A stretch of DNA of 42,836 bases from Oligoflexia bacterium (GTDB taxonomy: Bacteria > Bdellovibrionota_C > UBA2361 > JBGSMV01). The notes under the pieces were generated by a model. The model saw nothing but the letters and a program-made list of their open reading frames with translations. It did not search any database and was not told where the DNA came from. Shown piece after piece: positions 26,578-36,050 of the stretch. Each line of letters opens with the position of its first letter. The stretch's first letter is position 1. The translations under genes and the position numbers were made by a program. Where the stretch lies: assembly GCA_019694515.1 (NCBI GenBank), contig JAIBBU010000028.1, positions 1 to 42,836 on the forward strand. Reading direction: 5' to 3'.

Positions 26578-28560
26578 ATGCCAGGACCAGATGAAGCCAT
26601 CCCCCCCGTTTCGGCAATTCGATTTATGCCTGAACCCGGCCCTGTGGTGCCTCCGCCTACCCCAGTTCATTCGCCGGAATTTACTGAAAACTTCTTTGAT
26701 GGCGCCTTTCGATCTGGAGCCGGAGAGGTAACCCCCGGTGCAACTCCCGGAGAAGGTGCGATTCCGGTAGCAGCGACCGCGGAACCGCTTGATGCGGACG
26801 CCGAGATCGATGCGCTTTTTGTGACGCGCGATTTACGTGGGGCAGGCGGAGGCGATGGGGGGGGAGTTGGAACCGGGCGCACCGCGGGCCGTAGTCCGGA
26901 TCCTGATCCTGCACGCCGACCAAAGACAGAGCTTGCTCCGAAACAGGCTGGTGATGCGACAAGTCTCGCTCGAGTTGGCGAACCTATCAGTCAGAATCCG
27001 TTCGCAATTAACGCGGTTACGGTGCTTGGCAGTGTATTAGGCGGGGCGATGTTGGGTGGTCTTGCCTCAACCATCACGTCTAATTTCTATCCTTATTTTG
27101 CCCCGGCTGTGGGCTTCTACGCATCGCTTTTTGCGGTGTCATTTTTTACCCGGCATGGCTACCTACAGCACTTCAAACGGGTCGGTAATCGCATCCAGAC
27201 TCCGATCGAAAAGATGAAACAGGCCTGGGATAATCCCGATGTGATTCACGATTACATGCGTGAGGTGCGAAACTTCACCGCAGGCGCTTTGGGCAATAAT
27301 TTGCTTGGATTTCAGCGCCGTTCTAGCAACAAGCTTGTGGCCGAGCTAGTCGACAAAGGGCTAATGGGGCTAGACCCGGAGGATACCAAGGAGTTTGCTA
27401 ACCTCTTGAAGGGCCGCACTTTGAGGCAGCTGATGCAGGTTCTTGACTACATTATGTCCGATCGCAGCGGCAAAGAGGCACCCTCGTTTCTAAAGGGGCA
27501 TCTCGGCGCATTGCGCGATAAGGAAATTGAACGACAGCACCAGGCCCGGAGTACTTTTGCACGTGCTATCGGTATTGAAACGCTATTCTTAGATTTCCTC
27601 AAGACGGGGGAAGAGAACGGCGCCATTAAACCTGAGCAAGCGCAAGAATACCGTGAAGCGATCGAATCGCTGGCTTCGAAGAGCGATCCCAGCAGCATTT
27701 ATCAGCGAATTGTGAACTCCCATAGACTGGAGCAGGGTCTTCAAAGCAGAGGTGCTCTGGATACGGCGCGGCTTACTGAGATCACCGCTCAGACCGAGCG
27801 CGACCTCTTAAGGAAAGAGTTTCGAACACTAGCAGAGCGACAAGATCCAGCTCTGATGCGGGCGATTGGCGGCGATCAAGAGCTGCTGAAGCGAGCCAAA
27901 GAAGATCGACTGACCGATGACGATCTGACAGGTCTACGATCCCGATTTACGGAGCAGCTTAAACAGTTACCCCCAAAGCTGGTTGAGATGCAGCGCGAAG
28001 GGAATTTTAGACGGCTGTTGGACGCAATGATTCTCGATTTCGACAATCCGCTGCTTCAGCGGCTGGATCCGACAACCGGGGAGCTGCGTATGGATATCCG
28101 ATCTCAATTAAAGGCGCTCGTTGCTCCGTTCCGCTATAATCGGATGTCCTCAATCATCTTCCGTCCTTGGGAGCGTGGTGATCAGAACTATAGTTTGGCC
28201 GCGCCGTTCGAGTCGATGTGCGTAGCGACGAAGGATCTCTTCAATAAGGTCACTTTGTGGCGCGATACACCGTCCGCATTTTCTCAGGCGCAAATTAGAG
28301 GACTGGTGATCAACGAACTCGCTGGATTTTGGCTGGGAGATGCGAAACTCGATAATGGCATGGTGCGGGGTAGTATTCAGCGGCAATTAACCTGGCGGAG
28401 CAATTGGCTCTTAGGCACGATTTCGCAGGGAGTCTCGAATTGGATCGCACCTCGCGACGGAAATGGCCACCTCAAACTCGCGCAAGCGGTTGCGCAGGGC
28501 GCACTAACGGTGGGGGCGCCCTTATTGTTTAATTTGGGGCGAATCTGGTTCTTTGGCTAG
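26578..28560 (+). CDS. Unknown membrane protein with Pro-rich N-terminus, 660 aa
   Basis: First gene of the unknown cluster downstream of the TraG-like gene. ATG 26578 is set by a strong AAAGGAG at 26566-26572; GTG 26572 would overlap it. The N-terminal 140 residues are Pro/Gly/Ala-rich and disordered, opening MPGPDEAIPP. Residues about 140-195 hold two hydrophobic helices (VLGSVLGGAMLGGLAST; FAPAVGFYASLFAVSFF). The remaining 450 residues are highly charged and helical, ending in a hydrophobic C-terminal stretch (VGAPLLFNLGRIWFFG). With two to three membrane segments and large soluble parts it could be an inner-membrane component of the same machine. No known family recognised. The 26439-26577 spacer has no clear terminator, so read-through from the T4SS-like operon is possible. 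Confidence 0.75.
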   Translation: MPGPDEAIPPVSAIRFMPEPGPVVPPPTPVHSPEFTENFFDGAFRSGAGEVTPGATPGEGAIPVAATAEPLDADAEIDALFVTRDLRGAGGGDGGGVGTGRTAGRSPDPDPARRPKTELAPKQAGDATSLARVGEPISQNPFAINAVTVLGSVLGGAMLGGLASTITSNFYPYFAPAVGFYASLFAVSFFTRHGYLQHFKRVGNRIQTPIEKMKQAWDNPDVIHDYMREVRNFTAGALGNNLLGFQRRSSNKLVAELVDKGLMGLDPEDTKEFANLLKGRTLRQLMQVLDYIMSDRSGKEAPSFLKGHLGALRDKEIERQHQARSTFARAIGIETLFLDFLKTGEENGAIKPEQAQEYREAIESLASKSDPSSIYQRIVNSHRLEQGLQSRGALDTARLTEITAQTERDLLRKEFRTLAERQDPALMRAIGGDQELLKRAKEDRLTDDDLTGLRSRFTEQLKQLPPKLVEMQREGNFRRLLDAMILDFDNPLLQRLDPTTGELRMDIRSQLKALVAPFRYNRMSSIIFRPWERGDQNYSLAAPFESMCVATKDLFNKVTLWRDTPSAFSQAQIRGLVINELAGFWLGDAKLDNGMVRGSIQRQLTWRSNWLLGTISQGVSNWIAPRDGNGHLKLAQAVAQGALTVGAPLLFNLGRIWFFG

Positions 28561-28582
28561 GAGCTTGTCTGAGGGGGTTTTG

Positions 28583-31360
28583 ATGTTCGATCGCGATGAC
28601 GGCTTGGCTGGATTCCCCTCCCCGTCGGAGATTGGAGATCGATCGGCCAATCTCAAACCGGAGGCCGAAGATTTCGCGCGTCATCGGCTGCCCTACTTTT
28701 CACTGACCGAACTATTTAGACGCAAGGTGGAAGCAGGTCCTTGGTGGCGGTTTCCCAAGTTTCTGCCCTTAGCGCTAAGCATTCATGAAAAAAATGCTTG
28801 GGCATTCGGCGGCAATGCGGTCAAAACCACCTGTCGACCGAATTCGGCAGTGCCCTCACACGATGCTCTGGGACATGGCTGGCTTTATTGGCCTGGATTA
28901 CCCTCGGGTCCCCAGGAGCCCTGCAGGCAGGAGCAGAACGTTCAGATTTTAAAAATGCTGCATGAATTGGTCACGCGATTTCCTCATCGCGCGCTCACCA
29001 TTTTCCAAATGTTTAGACCACCGCGCGGCCCGAATTACATCCAGGCGGGGGGTCATAGCAACGAAAGTCAGCCGGTGCTGATCCCGTATAGCTATAGCTG
29101 TAAATTGAGCGACGAGCCGATTCATGATGGGCAGCTGCTGCTGGAACCTCCTAAAACTCCAGGGCAGGTTTTGTCCGAGGAGTTATTGGAGCTAAATGCG
29201 CCAGCATCGAAAGGGCTTGTTGCTAAGAACGGCACCGGCTGGGCGTTGATTGAATATATCTCAGCGCCGCTCACTGTCGGGCAGTTAAGCACGACACAGC
29301 ACTTGGAGCGCTATACTAAATTGCGCAATGCTTGGGCAGCGCGATATCCGAATCGCCGCATCATGGCCGAAAGATCCTTCGCCTGGAAAGGCCCATTCAT
29401 GTCCAAGGGCAATTTGGTTGGCAAGACCAAGTCGGGTCCGCAGGAAGGCACCTGCTATCGCATCTATACGGCGATTCAATTTGAAACTGACGAGCAGCCC
29501 TCCGAGTACGATCCTCCGTTTGCCTATCATGATGGAGAGAGTGAGTTCCATCCACTTTGTCGAACCTTGCTGCAAGCCCATCGGGCAACCGGAGCGGAGG
29601 AAGGCCTGACGGGACGCAATGGCCAGGGGCTGGCGGTAGTTTCACTCTTTGCCCCTCCAACCCATGAGGGGCAGCTAACCGAACAGGAGATAAATCTCGA
29701 AGCCTTGAAAGTACTATGTGACTGGAGCAATAGGTATCCCGACCGGGAGATTCAGAACTTTTTCGTAGGCTTTAATGATGGCGAGCACTTCCGCGAACCC
29801 ACCACAGATGAGCCGAGCCAGATCAAGCTTCATAGCACTGAATATTTGGTACATATCACCTATTACGACAAGAGTTTAGTCGGTGTTGGTTCTCCTGAGC
29901 TGCCCGGGAAGCAACACCTTCCCAAAGCCTTGCGTGGAAAGTATGGGCCGGTGCCCGAATTCAGCAATGTCCAGCCAGAGCTTATTGAACCGCTCTCATA
30001 CTTTGAACTCGACTCAGAATACTATCGGCAAGAGCTCAACTTCATTGGCTATTATCGTGAGCCTCAAATTGAGGTTACCTATCGATCCACAGCGGGGGAA
30101 GAAAAACGAGCGCCGCTATCAGTTTTCCGCTCCGAAGTGCGTGACCTGATATTGGCGGGCAAATCAGAGGAAGCGGAGGCACTATTGGCCACAGTCGATG
30201 TGCACTCGATTGCACTTAATTGGCCCGCAGAGGGGCTGCCTAATTTGGAGGCTGAATTCCATGATCGAGTAGATCGCGTTTCTGATAACAAGCTTGAGCA
30301 GATCAAAGTTTTCGTCGAACGGGGACGCGACATGTCCCCTTTGAGCCCGCTCACGGCTTCCTATAACGAGTACTATGAGCGAGATGGAAAGATCGTCATT
30401 AATCCATCTTGGTGTTTGGCCAATGGTATTACGAACGAATACGGCGAAGGGTTTTGCTACCTTGAGTGCGAACACCCTCCAATTGGCGAGAACTCAGAGA
30501 CCTACCAGGAGATGCACCGGGAATGGACCAAGCGATTCGGTGAATGGCTGAATCGGCCTGAGAACGAAGGCAAGAAGATCTGGGGGCCTTGGATCATCAC
30601 CTCGCTTGATGAGCAGCTCCAGAAAGGTGCCAGAAATTGGCGTAAGCGCGCTTTTATTCCTTACTTTTTCGAAGATCGGCAAGGTAACCGGACTGCCGAT
30701 GTTTTTAGGAATAGCCCTGGGTTCTCCACGCTGCTGTATCACAAAGCTATGTATGGCGCGGCCGTGCCGGATTTTCGCCCGGCCACCGAAGAATTCGCAC
30801 GGTTATCCGAGGCCCTTAGAGATCTAAATAGCGAGGCCTATGAGGGCATTCCCGATGAGGCGGAGAGACCAGATCACGCTGGCTGGGCCCTCCAGGAGTT
30901 GATTGGCACTCCGATCGGGGAACCCGGCGGCAATCGCCGCCGATCGGTTTGGGAATCAATCAAGATGAATGCGAGATGGCTGGAGGAGCATCCGCAGCGG
31001 CGCATCGACAAGATGGAGTGGGGGCACGCATGGAACGCTAATTTCACGCTGCCGTGGGGCGAAGATGAGGCAACGAGCGGCAGTTCGCCGCATCGCGCCG
31101 ATGAAAGCATGGATCACCTTCTCCTGCTCCGCTGGATACAACGTGACCCTGCTAGGTTCGGCTCGATGATCAAGGAAGGGGAGGTGGAAGAGCTGCGGGC
31201 TGCAGTGCGTCAAGAGATCAGCGAGAAGTTGGAGGAACTCAAGAAGCATCCACATGCGGTGCGGCGGTTGTTAGTCTATGGTCCGATGGCGATGAATCTG
31301 TTCCCGGATGCCGAGCGGGTGCAACAATTAACGAATCAAATAGTCAATAAAAGCAATTGA
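28583..31360 (+). CDS. Unknown multi-repeat protein, 925 aa
   Basis: A soluble protein without signal peptide or membrane segments. ATG 28583 follows GAGGGGG (28571-28577) at normal spacing. Five diverged copies of one module can be aligned by eye. Each has a 'G-x-G-[WLF]' strand (GHGWLYWPG, GTGWALIEY, GQGLAVVSL, GEGFCYLEC, HAGWALQEL), a Pro-x(3-6)-Gly turn, then a helix ending in 'W..R[YF]P.R.I' (ARYPNRRI, NRYPDREI, TRFPHRAL, EEHPQRRI). Copies begin near nt 28871, 29229, 29615, 30437 and 30871, spaced 119, 129, 274 and 145 residues; the wide gap could hide a decayed sixth copy near 30190-30330. I know no family with this pattern. Position in the plus-strand run suggests a structural or secreted part of the same system. 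Confidence 0.8.
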   Translation: MFDRDDGLAGFPSPSEIGDRSANLKPEAEDFARHRLPYFSLTELFRRKVEAGPWWRFPKFLPLALSIHEKNAWAFGGNAVKTTCRPNSAVPSHDALGHGWLYWPGLPSGPQEPCRQEQNVQILKMLHELVTRFPHRALTIFQMFRPPRGPNYIQAGGHSNESQPVLIPYSYSCKLSDEPIHDGQLLLEPPKTPGQVLSEELLELNAPASKGLVAKNGTGWALIEYISAPLTVGQLSTTQHLERYTKLRNAWAARYPNRRIMAERSFAWKGPFMSKGNLVGKTKSGPQEGTCYRIYTAIQFETDEQPSEYDPPFAYHDGESEFHPLCRTLLQAHRATGAEEGLTGRNGQGLAVVSLFAPPTHEGQLTEQEINLEALKVLCDWSNRYPDREIQNFFVGFNDGEHFREPTTDEPSQIKLHSTEYLVHITYYDKSLVGVGSPELPGKQHLPKALRGKYGPVPEFSNVQPELIEPLSYFELDSEYYRQELNFIGYYREPQIEVTYRSTAGEEKRAPLSVFRSEVRDLILAGKSEEAEALLATVDVHSIALNWPAEGLPNLEAEFHDRVDRVSDNKLEQIKVFVERGRDMSPLSPLTASYNEYYERDGKIVINPSWCLANGITNEYGEGFCYLECEHPPIGENSETYQEMHREWTKRFGEWLNRPENEGKKIWGPWIITSLDEQLQKGARNWRKRAFIPYFFEDRQGNRTADVFRNSPGFSTLLYHKAMYGAAVPDFRPATEEFARLSEALRDLNSEAYEGIPDEAERPDHAGWALQELIGTPIGEPGGNRRRSVWESIKMNARWLEEHPQRRIDKMEWGHAWNANFTLPWGEDEATSGSSPHRADESMDHLLLLRWIQRDPARFGSMIKEGEVEELRAAVRQEISEKLEELKKHPHAVRRLLVYGPMAMNLFPDAERVQQLTNQIVNKSN

Positions 31361-31422
31361 TTAGCGATCTAGTATAGATCTACTTTAGGCCCCTTCCGGG
31401 TTAGGGATGCTTGGAAGCGCGG

Positions 31423-31599
31423 ATGGAACATAAGTCACCCGCAGCACCACTTTTCCATAACCTTGGTAAGGAGCACTTTTTCGTAATCAAGTTTGGGGTG
31501 ACACCCGAGACAAAGTGCTTGGGGCCACGCCAGGGGCCGTTTAATGCGGAAAGATATGGGAACGGAGAGGTCCAGGACGGCACTTACTACTTCCGATAA
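31423..31599 (+). CDS. Possible small ORF, 58 aa, overlapping the 850-residue gene
   Basis: An ORF from ATG 31423 (or TTG 31411) ends at 31599, overlapping the next gene by 44 nt. The translation is protein-like (KEHFFVIKFGVTPETK; GPFNAERYGNGEVQDGTYYF) but has no good ribosome site. It may be a small leader gene or chance. The spacer before it carries a short palindrome (GATCT-agtat-AGATC, 31366-31380). Confidence 0.22.
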   Translation: MEHKSPAAPLFHNLGKEHFFVIKFGVTPETKCLGPRQGPFNAERYGNGEVQDGTYYFR

Positions 31600-34096
31600 C
31601 CAGGCGCTCTCGACCGCGCATCTTAATGCACGCCGTACCGTAGACAGCTTTCTGCGTCGCCATGAAGAGCTTCAGAATGCTGGACTAGAGGATGCGGCGG
31701 CCGGTGGCATCGGTAACGTCACTCGGCGCGCAAGCTTATCCAATAGCCGATATAACGAAGAGCTGCAGAATGCCGTTGATCTTGCAGCGCAACATGGCAA
31801 GGCGCAGCGCCGGAAAGCGCGGAGCTCATTCCTTGAAGAACAACGTCTTCGCTCCGAGTTGCCTGAAGTGCTTGAGCTTCCCGAAGAACTGGCGACAGTT
31901 CCGCAAAATGAAGTGGCAACGGGGCTCACCGTTTCCCATGCCGATGCTGCACGTAGAGCTGAGCGAGAAGACGCCGAGAATCGCCTCGCTACACATGTCG
32001 CCGATGGTCAGGTTCAGCGGATTCACCGCTGGCAACCGCCGCCTGCCGCTTATATCCCCCAAGTGCAACCGGAACCTTCCCGCGGGTTGATTCAAGATTT
32101 ACTCGATGAGCAAGCCCGCAATTGGGGGGTTAGAAATGTTCAAGCAGGGCTGCAGCGCTGTGCCAGCGGGGGATTCCTGGAGTTTGTCGGCGGTAGCAAA
32201 GATATTCTTGTCGGTGTTCTTAAAGGCTGCTGCGAATTCCTGGGGCTCAATGATATCGCGCGAGGCGTTAAGGCACTCTTTCAGGGCCATCTGCTGGAAG
32301 CCATGCTTGGAATCGGATTTGGTTGCTGGAGTCTCGTCAGCCTTGGCGCAGTCGGTTTAGCGCGCAAAGCCATCGTCTTAGGTTTCCAAGCTGCAGCACG
32401 TGCCATCGGCCTTGAAACGTTCAAGAGTCTAGCGAAGAAGATGGCTGAAGATTTTCTTAAAACCAGCGTAGACACCATTGTTCAGGCAGCTACTGAAGAG
32501 TTATCTGTATTAACCGCAAAAGGCGGCAGTGCCGTCGTGATCGAGGATGTGGTTAAAGGCTGCACCACGAAATTCGTTGATAAACTGATCGTCAATAATC
32601 CCGCGATCAAGGGGTTGGGCTCGGAGGCTCTGCAACAACTGAACGAGGCTTTATGCCAGCAGGCCACCTTCCAGCTTGCTCATGCCGCTCGTAAGACGGT
32701 AGCCGATGGCGTTGATGTGGGATTCAAGTACGGACTGCGTTTGGTAGCCGATAAGTATTCTGCCGAGGGATTCGCGGCATTCCTTTCCAGGAATATTTAT
32801 AGCGCGCCGAAGTTGGCCGAGAGTCAGCTCAAAATCCTCGAGAAGGTCGCTTTGATGAACAAGGGCGGAGCAATTGCGGAAGGCATGCTGCCGGAGCTAA
32901 GCAAGCGCATCACTGTCTTCTGCGATCATGTCGGTAATACCTTTGCTGTCGAAAGCACCGAACGGGCGGCTGCGGCCTGTCGCAACGATATACTGAAGAC
33001 GGGACTGAAGGGTTCTGAACAATTGCTGCCAGCGATTCGAAAGAGCACAAATGCCTTCTGCGCTAAGTTGTTTAGCGAAAATCCAATCCTAAATGGATTA
33101 GGCGAAAATGTTCTTAAGGAATATCAGACTCAAATGTTTGAGCTAGTCAGCCGCAACATCATCTCCGGCGCAAAAGCCGAGGTCGCGGCTTCACACCGCG
33201 CGCTGTTCACCCGATTGGCGCTAACCCTTGCGGAGCACACTGAAGGTCCGGTTCTCTCGCCGGCGCTGCGGCAGGTGATTACCCATGGCACCGGCATGCT
33301 CGGATTGGATGCGGAGAAATTGGCGAGTCGCTGGACTGGGCGCGTCATGTCCGGATATTTGAAAAAGATGGGGCTTGATGAGCTTACTAAGTTCCATACG
33401 CTAAAGATCCTGGATTTTATCACCCGCGCCGAAACTCCGCAGATCGTCGAGAGATTTGGGGTACCGCAGCACGTTGCTTGGTTGATGAAGGTCTGGGTCG
33501 GTAAGCCGATGCTGGTGAACGATCTAGGTGGCGGAGCGGTGTTGATTGCTGGTGCGTTTGAATATCAAAAGTGGTTGCTCGCTCCCGTGCTGGGAAACAT
33601 CCGTAACCGCATCGTCGATCGTCCGCTGAAGAAGATTTTCATCTCTGAGATTAGCGCGGTGGTGCAAAAGGAACTCTTGGATGGCGGAATGCGCGAAGGA
33701 TTCCAACTTACGTTGCGCAAAGGTCTGGATCAGCTCGCGACCCGTACCGGGATGACTCAGAACTTAATGCGGGTGATTAGCGAGGGAGCGGAGCGAGGTT
33801 TTGCGACGGCGCTTACCGAGTGTATCACCAAACTGGTCGAGAAAGGCGTCAAGGACGCCTTTAAGATATGGCGCCGCGCATTCCCATTCATGCAAGGGGA
33901 TGCCCTCAGCATGCATCAATATCGTAATCGTGCACCCAGTTTAGAGCTGGCAAGAATGGAATCCGATTTTGAACATGCCGGTCTGGTAAAGAAGCAAAGT
34001 TTTCGAAGCAAATTATTTAGAGGGGTGCTTGGGAAGAAAACCTGGCGCCGGCGCAAGGACGGGAAATTTGACTCCGAGGATGAACAAATTGTCTGA
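31556..34096 (+). CDS. Unknown large helical protein with internal duplication, 846 aa
   Basis: ATG 31556 is chosen because GGA (31548-31550) is five bases upstream and the product then begins Met-Gly like its neighbours; ATG 31544 is the alternative. The first 160 residues are charged and disordered. A hydrophobic stretch at about 245-280 (LLEAMLGIGFGCWSLVSLGAVG) may be one or two membrane helices. The rest is helical with an internal duplication: NPAIKGLGSEALQQLNEAL (near nt 32596) and NPILNGLGENVLKEYQTQ (near nt 33083), each preceded by a similar helix (TKFVDKLIVN / NAFCAKLFSE). The C-terminus is strongly basic (SFRSKLFRGVLGKKTWRRRK) with a short acidic end. No known family seen. The next gene starts 14 nt later with a GGGAAAG site. 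Confidence 0.7.
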   Translation: MGTERSRTALTTSDNQALSTAHLNARRTVDSFLRRHEELQNAGLEDAAAGGIGNVTRRASLSNSRYNEELQNAVDLAAQHGKAQRRKARSSFLEEQRLRSELPEVLELPEELATVPQNEVATGLTVSHADAARRAEREDAENRLATHVADGQVQRIHRWQPPPAAYIPQVQPEPSRGLIQDLLDEQARNWGVRNVQAGLQRCASGGFLEFVGGSKDILVGVLKGCCEFLGLNDIARGVKALFQGHLLEAMLGIGFGCWSLVSLGAVGLARKAIVLGFQAAARAIGLETFKSLAKKMAEDFLKTSVDTIVQAATEELSVLTAKGGSAVVIEDVVKGCTTKFVDKLIVNNPAIKGLGSEALQQLNEALCQQATFQLAHAARKTVADGVDVGFKYGLRLVADKYSAEGFAAFLSRNIYSAPKLAESQLKILEKVALMNKGGAIAEGMLPELSKRITVFCDHVGNTFAVESTERAAAACRNDILKTGLKGSEQLLPAIRKSTNAFCAKLFSENPILNGLGENVLKEYQTQMFELVSRNIISGAKAEVAASHRALFTRLALTLAEHTEGPVLSPALRQVITHGTGMLGLDAEKLASRWTGRVMSGYLKKMGLDELTKFHTLKILDFITRAETPQIVERFGVPQHVAWLMKVWVGKPMLVNDLGGGAVLIAGAFEYQKWLLAPVLGNIRNRIVDRPLKKIFISEISAVVQKELLDGGMREGFQLTLRKGLDQLATRTGMTQNLMRVISEGAERGFATALTECITKLVEKGVKDAFKIWRRAFPFMQGDALSMHQYRNRAPSLELARMESDFEHAGLVKKQSFRSKLFRGVLGKKTWRRRKDGKFDSEDEQIV

Positions 34097-34110
34097 TAAG
34101 GGAAAGTTTT

Positions 34111-34908
34111 ATGGGGGTAGCACCAGGACCTAAGCCGGCGACCGTAGCGCCGCCGAAGCCACCGCATGTTGAAGAACGCTCTGCGCCCGCAGACAGCGGA
34201 GTCGCGCATGCCACAGGCAGCACTTTTAAACTGGGAGATCGAACTTTCACCCTTCCCCCGGCCGATCCAGCCGGGGCACATCCGGCCGCACCAACGCCGG
34301 CCCTGAACGGGCGTCTTCCCGCCGATACTTCGAGCGCGGCCAGTCCGACGGTGAAACCCGAAGTTGTTGGTGCATTGAACGAATTGCGGGAAGCGTTGTC
34401 GGAACCGGCAGCACCGTTCGACACTAATTTGCTCTCGAAAATAACCCCCAGCACCCGCGAGGCGTGTGCCGGAGGTGCATACGTGTCGGATGTGGAGGCC
34501 GGAGCACGGACTATAGGGTTAAATGCCCCTGGCAAGGATTTGGAACATACCTTGACGCAACGTTTTCCGCGGCATGCCGCCACGATTTCTGCACACTTCA
34601 ATTCCGCCCGTGCTTTCGAGCGGAGTGCTAAGGCTGTGCATTTTGGGGAGGATGCCTTGGAGCCGATTCATCTTCAAGTCAGCACCGAGCCATATAGTCC
34701 CGGGCAGTCGCTGGAGGGCTTGTCCGGCTCAGTAGTACATGCAACGGATACCGATACCACTGCAGCCGCGGGCGGAGCTCCGCCTCCAGGCGCACACCCC
34801 ACAGCAAGGCCAGAGGCCAAGCGTGAAAGCGGGTTTTGGCGAAGAATCCGCAAGACACAGGAAGCGGCCGCTGATGCGGTGCGTCGCCCCGCTAAACCGG
34901 CGAAATAG
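34111..34908 (+). CDS. Unknown protein sharing an N-terminal domain with the 36051 gene product
   Basis: A 265-residue soluble protein. Residues 1-180 align end to end with the N-terminus of the 513-residue protein encoded at 36051: MGVAPGPKPA, a PPKPP..ER linker, FKLGDRTFTLP, an HP-rich linker, ALNELREALSEP, YVSDVEAGARTIGLN, LEHTLTQRFP and HFNSARAFE. It lacks that protein's transglycosylase-like C-terminal part. Instead it ends in a His/Pro/Ala linker and a basic amphipathic tail (ESGFWRRIRKTQEAAADAVRR). A clear GGGAAAG ribosome site lies upstream. The paralogy suggests a shared targeting or docking domain within this system. Function unknown. Confidence 0.75.
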   Translation: MGVAPGPKPATVAPPKPPHVEERSAPADSGVAHATGSTFKLGDRTFTLPPADPAGAHPAAPTPALNGRLPADTSSAASPTVKPEVVGALNELREALSEPAAPFDTNLLSKITPSTREACAGGAYVSDVEAGARTIGLNAPGKDLEHTLTQRFPRHAATISAHFNSARAFERSAKAVHFGEDALEPIHLQVSTEPYSPGQSLEGLSGSVVHATDTDTTAAAGGAPPPGAHPTARPEAKRESGFWRRIRKTQEAAADAVRRPAKPAK

Positions 34909-34999
34909 TCTGAGCTAAATCACCATTCAGGACGAAGGGCCCATAACTAATAGTGAAAGGGTCTGGATCGTTAGTAAAAGGCCAGAGGCTTAGAGGTTT

Positions 35000-35935
35000 A
35001 TGAGTAGAACTACGGGAATTGCAAACCACAGCGGTTCGGCTGCGCAAGAGCGCACGGGTCGCGACGAAATTGGAGCTGCCGACCGAATGGCGGAGCTCGA
35101 TGATACTCGGCTTCATGCCGAGCGTCGCGCAGGATCTGCAGTCGCGAATGCTCGACAGCTTATTGGGGCCTGCAATCAGGGATGGTTCGCCGAAAATGAC
35201 GAAGTCGCGATTATGCGCCTGCTTGACTCTCTAACTCCGCAGCAGATGCGCGAGCTTGAGGCCGCCTTTGAGCAGGATCGCGGCATTCGAAGACTGGCCG
35301 GGGACCTGGGGCTCGTCGATTATCTTAGCACCCAGCTTCACAAAACTGACCTCGACCAGGCTATCGAGAAAATTCGGGGATTTGACGCCGGTCGATCTGC
35401 CGAAGCTCTTTGCGAAGCTATTACCCACTGCGATGCAAAACGGGTGGTTTACCAATTTATGCGGCCTCCTGAAGAGCTTGAGGAGATGTTGACCGCCTAC
35501 CAATATTTAAATCGGGCAGGCAAATTAACCGAGCAGCCCTCGGGACGGGACGCGATGGCGGAGCTAGGGCGCAGTGGCATGTTGGGTGAGGCGATCAATT
35601 TTGCACAAGAACGGGTCTTTGGAATTGATGCCGAAGCATTAGCCCGGCAGGTCATTGCCACGGCGCAATATGCTACCTGGGCGGATGTCGAGCCGCTGGT
35701 GTCTGGTCTTTCCTCGGAGGAGATCGGAAGGCTAGACCTTGAAGTGCAACGGCGGGGCTGCCGCGGAGGATTGTTAGGCCTGCCGGGCCATGAAATGCCG
35801 CAAAGTTTTAGGGCGCATGTGCAGCGTTTACGACGGGAAGGAGCCACGGATAGGGAATTTGCCGAGCGTTTATTAAGAGTTCCGCGCTCTTTCGGCCTAG
35901 TCGAGGCGAATTTTGACGCATTGGCGCTAAACTAG
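35000..35935 (+). CDS. Unknown helical protein with annexin-like repeat pattern, 311 aa
   Basis: A soluble, charged helical protein. Around residues 60-130 the sequence WFAENDEVAIMRLLDSLTP, QQMRELEAAFEQDRGIRRLAG, DLGLVDYLSTQL, DLDQAIEKI follows the pattern of bacterial annexin-like repeats ('D..ai...L..Ls..q...l...y....g..L...l...l...dl..al..l'). A second, weaker copy may lie near 215-262 (ADVEPLVSGLSSEEIGRLDLEV). Such repeats occur in some bacterial secreted and polymorphic-toxin proteins, so export by the linked system is a possibility, but no toxin domain is visible. Ribosome site AGAGG lies close to the ATG. The likeness is by eye only. Confidence 0.65.
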   Translation: MSRTTGIANHSGSAAQERTGRDEIGAADRMAELDDTRLHAERRAGSAVANARQLIGACNQGWFAENDEVAIMRLLDSLTPQQMRELEAAFEQDRGIRRLAGDLGLVDYLSTQLHKTDLDQAIEKIRGFDAGRSAEALCEAITHCDAKRVVYQFMRPPEELEEMLTAYQYLNRAGKLTEQPSGRDAMAELGRSGMLGEAINFAQERVFGIDAEALARQVIATAQYATWADVEPLVSGLSSEEIGRLDLEVQRRGCRGGLLGLPGHEMPQSFRAHVQRLRREGATDREFAERLLRVPRSFGLVEANFDALALN

Positions 35936-35982
35936 CGGCTCGAAATCATGGAGCGTGACGGGACCAAGTTGAGTAGTGAGGT

Positions 35983-35998
35983 AGAGATGTTAATCTCT
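35983..35998. other. Small perfect hairpin between unknown genes
   Basis: AGAGAT-gtta-ATCTCT forms a six-pair stem in the 115-nt spacer between the 311- and 513-residue genes. It has only a short A-rich flank, so it may be a weak processing or termination signal, or chance. Confidence 0.3.
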
Positions 35999-36050
35999 AA
36001 AAATCTCAGCCCATGCGCGGCGAGTTTATTTAATCTCTTGAGTTAATAAC

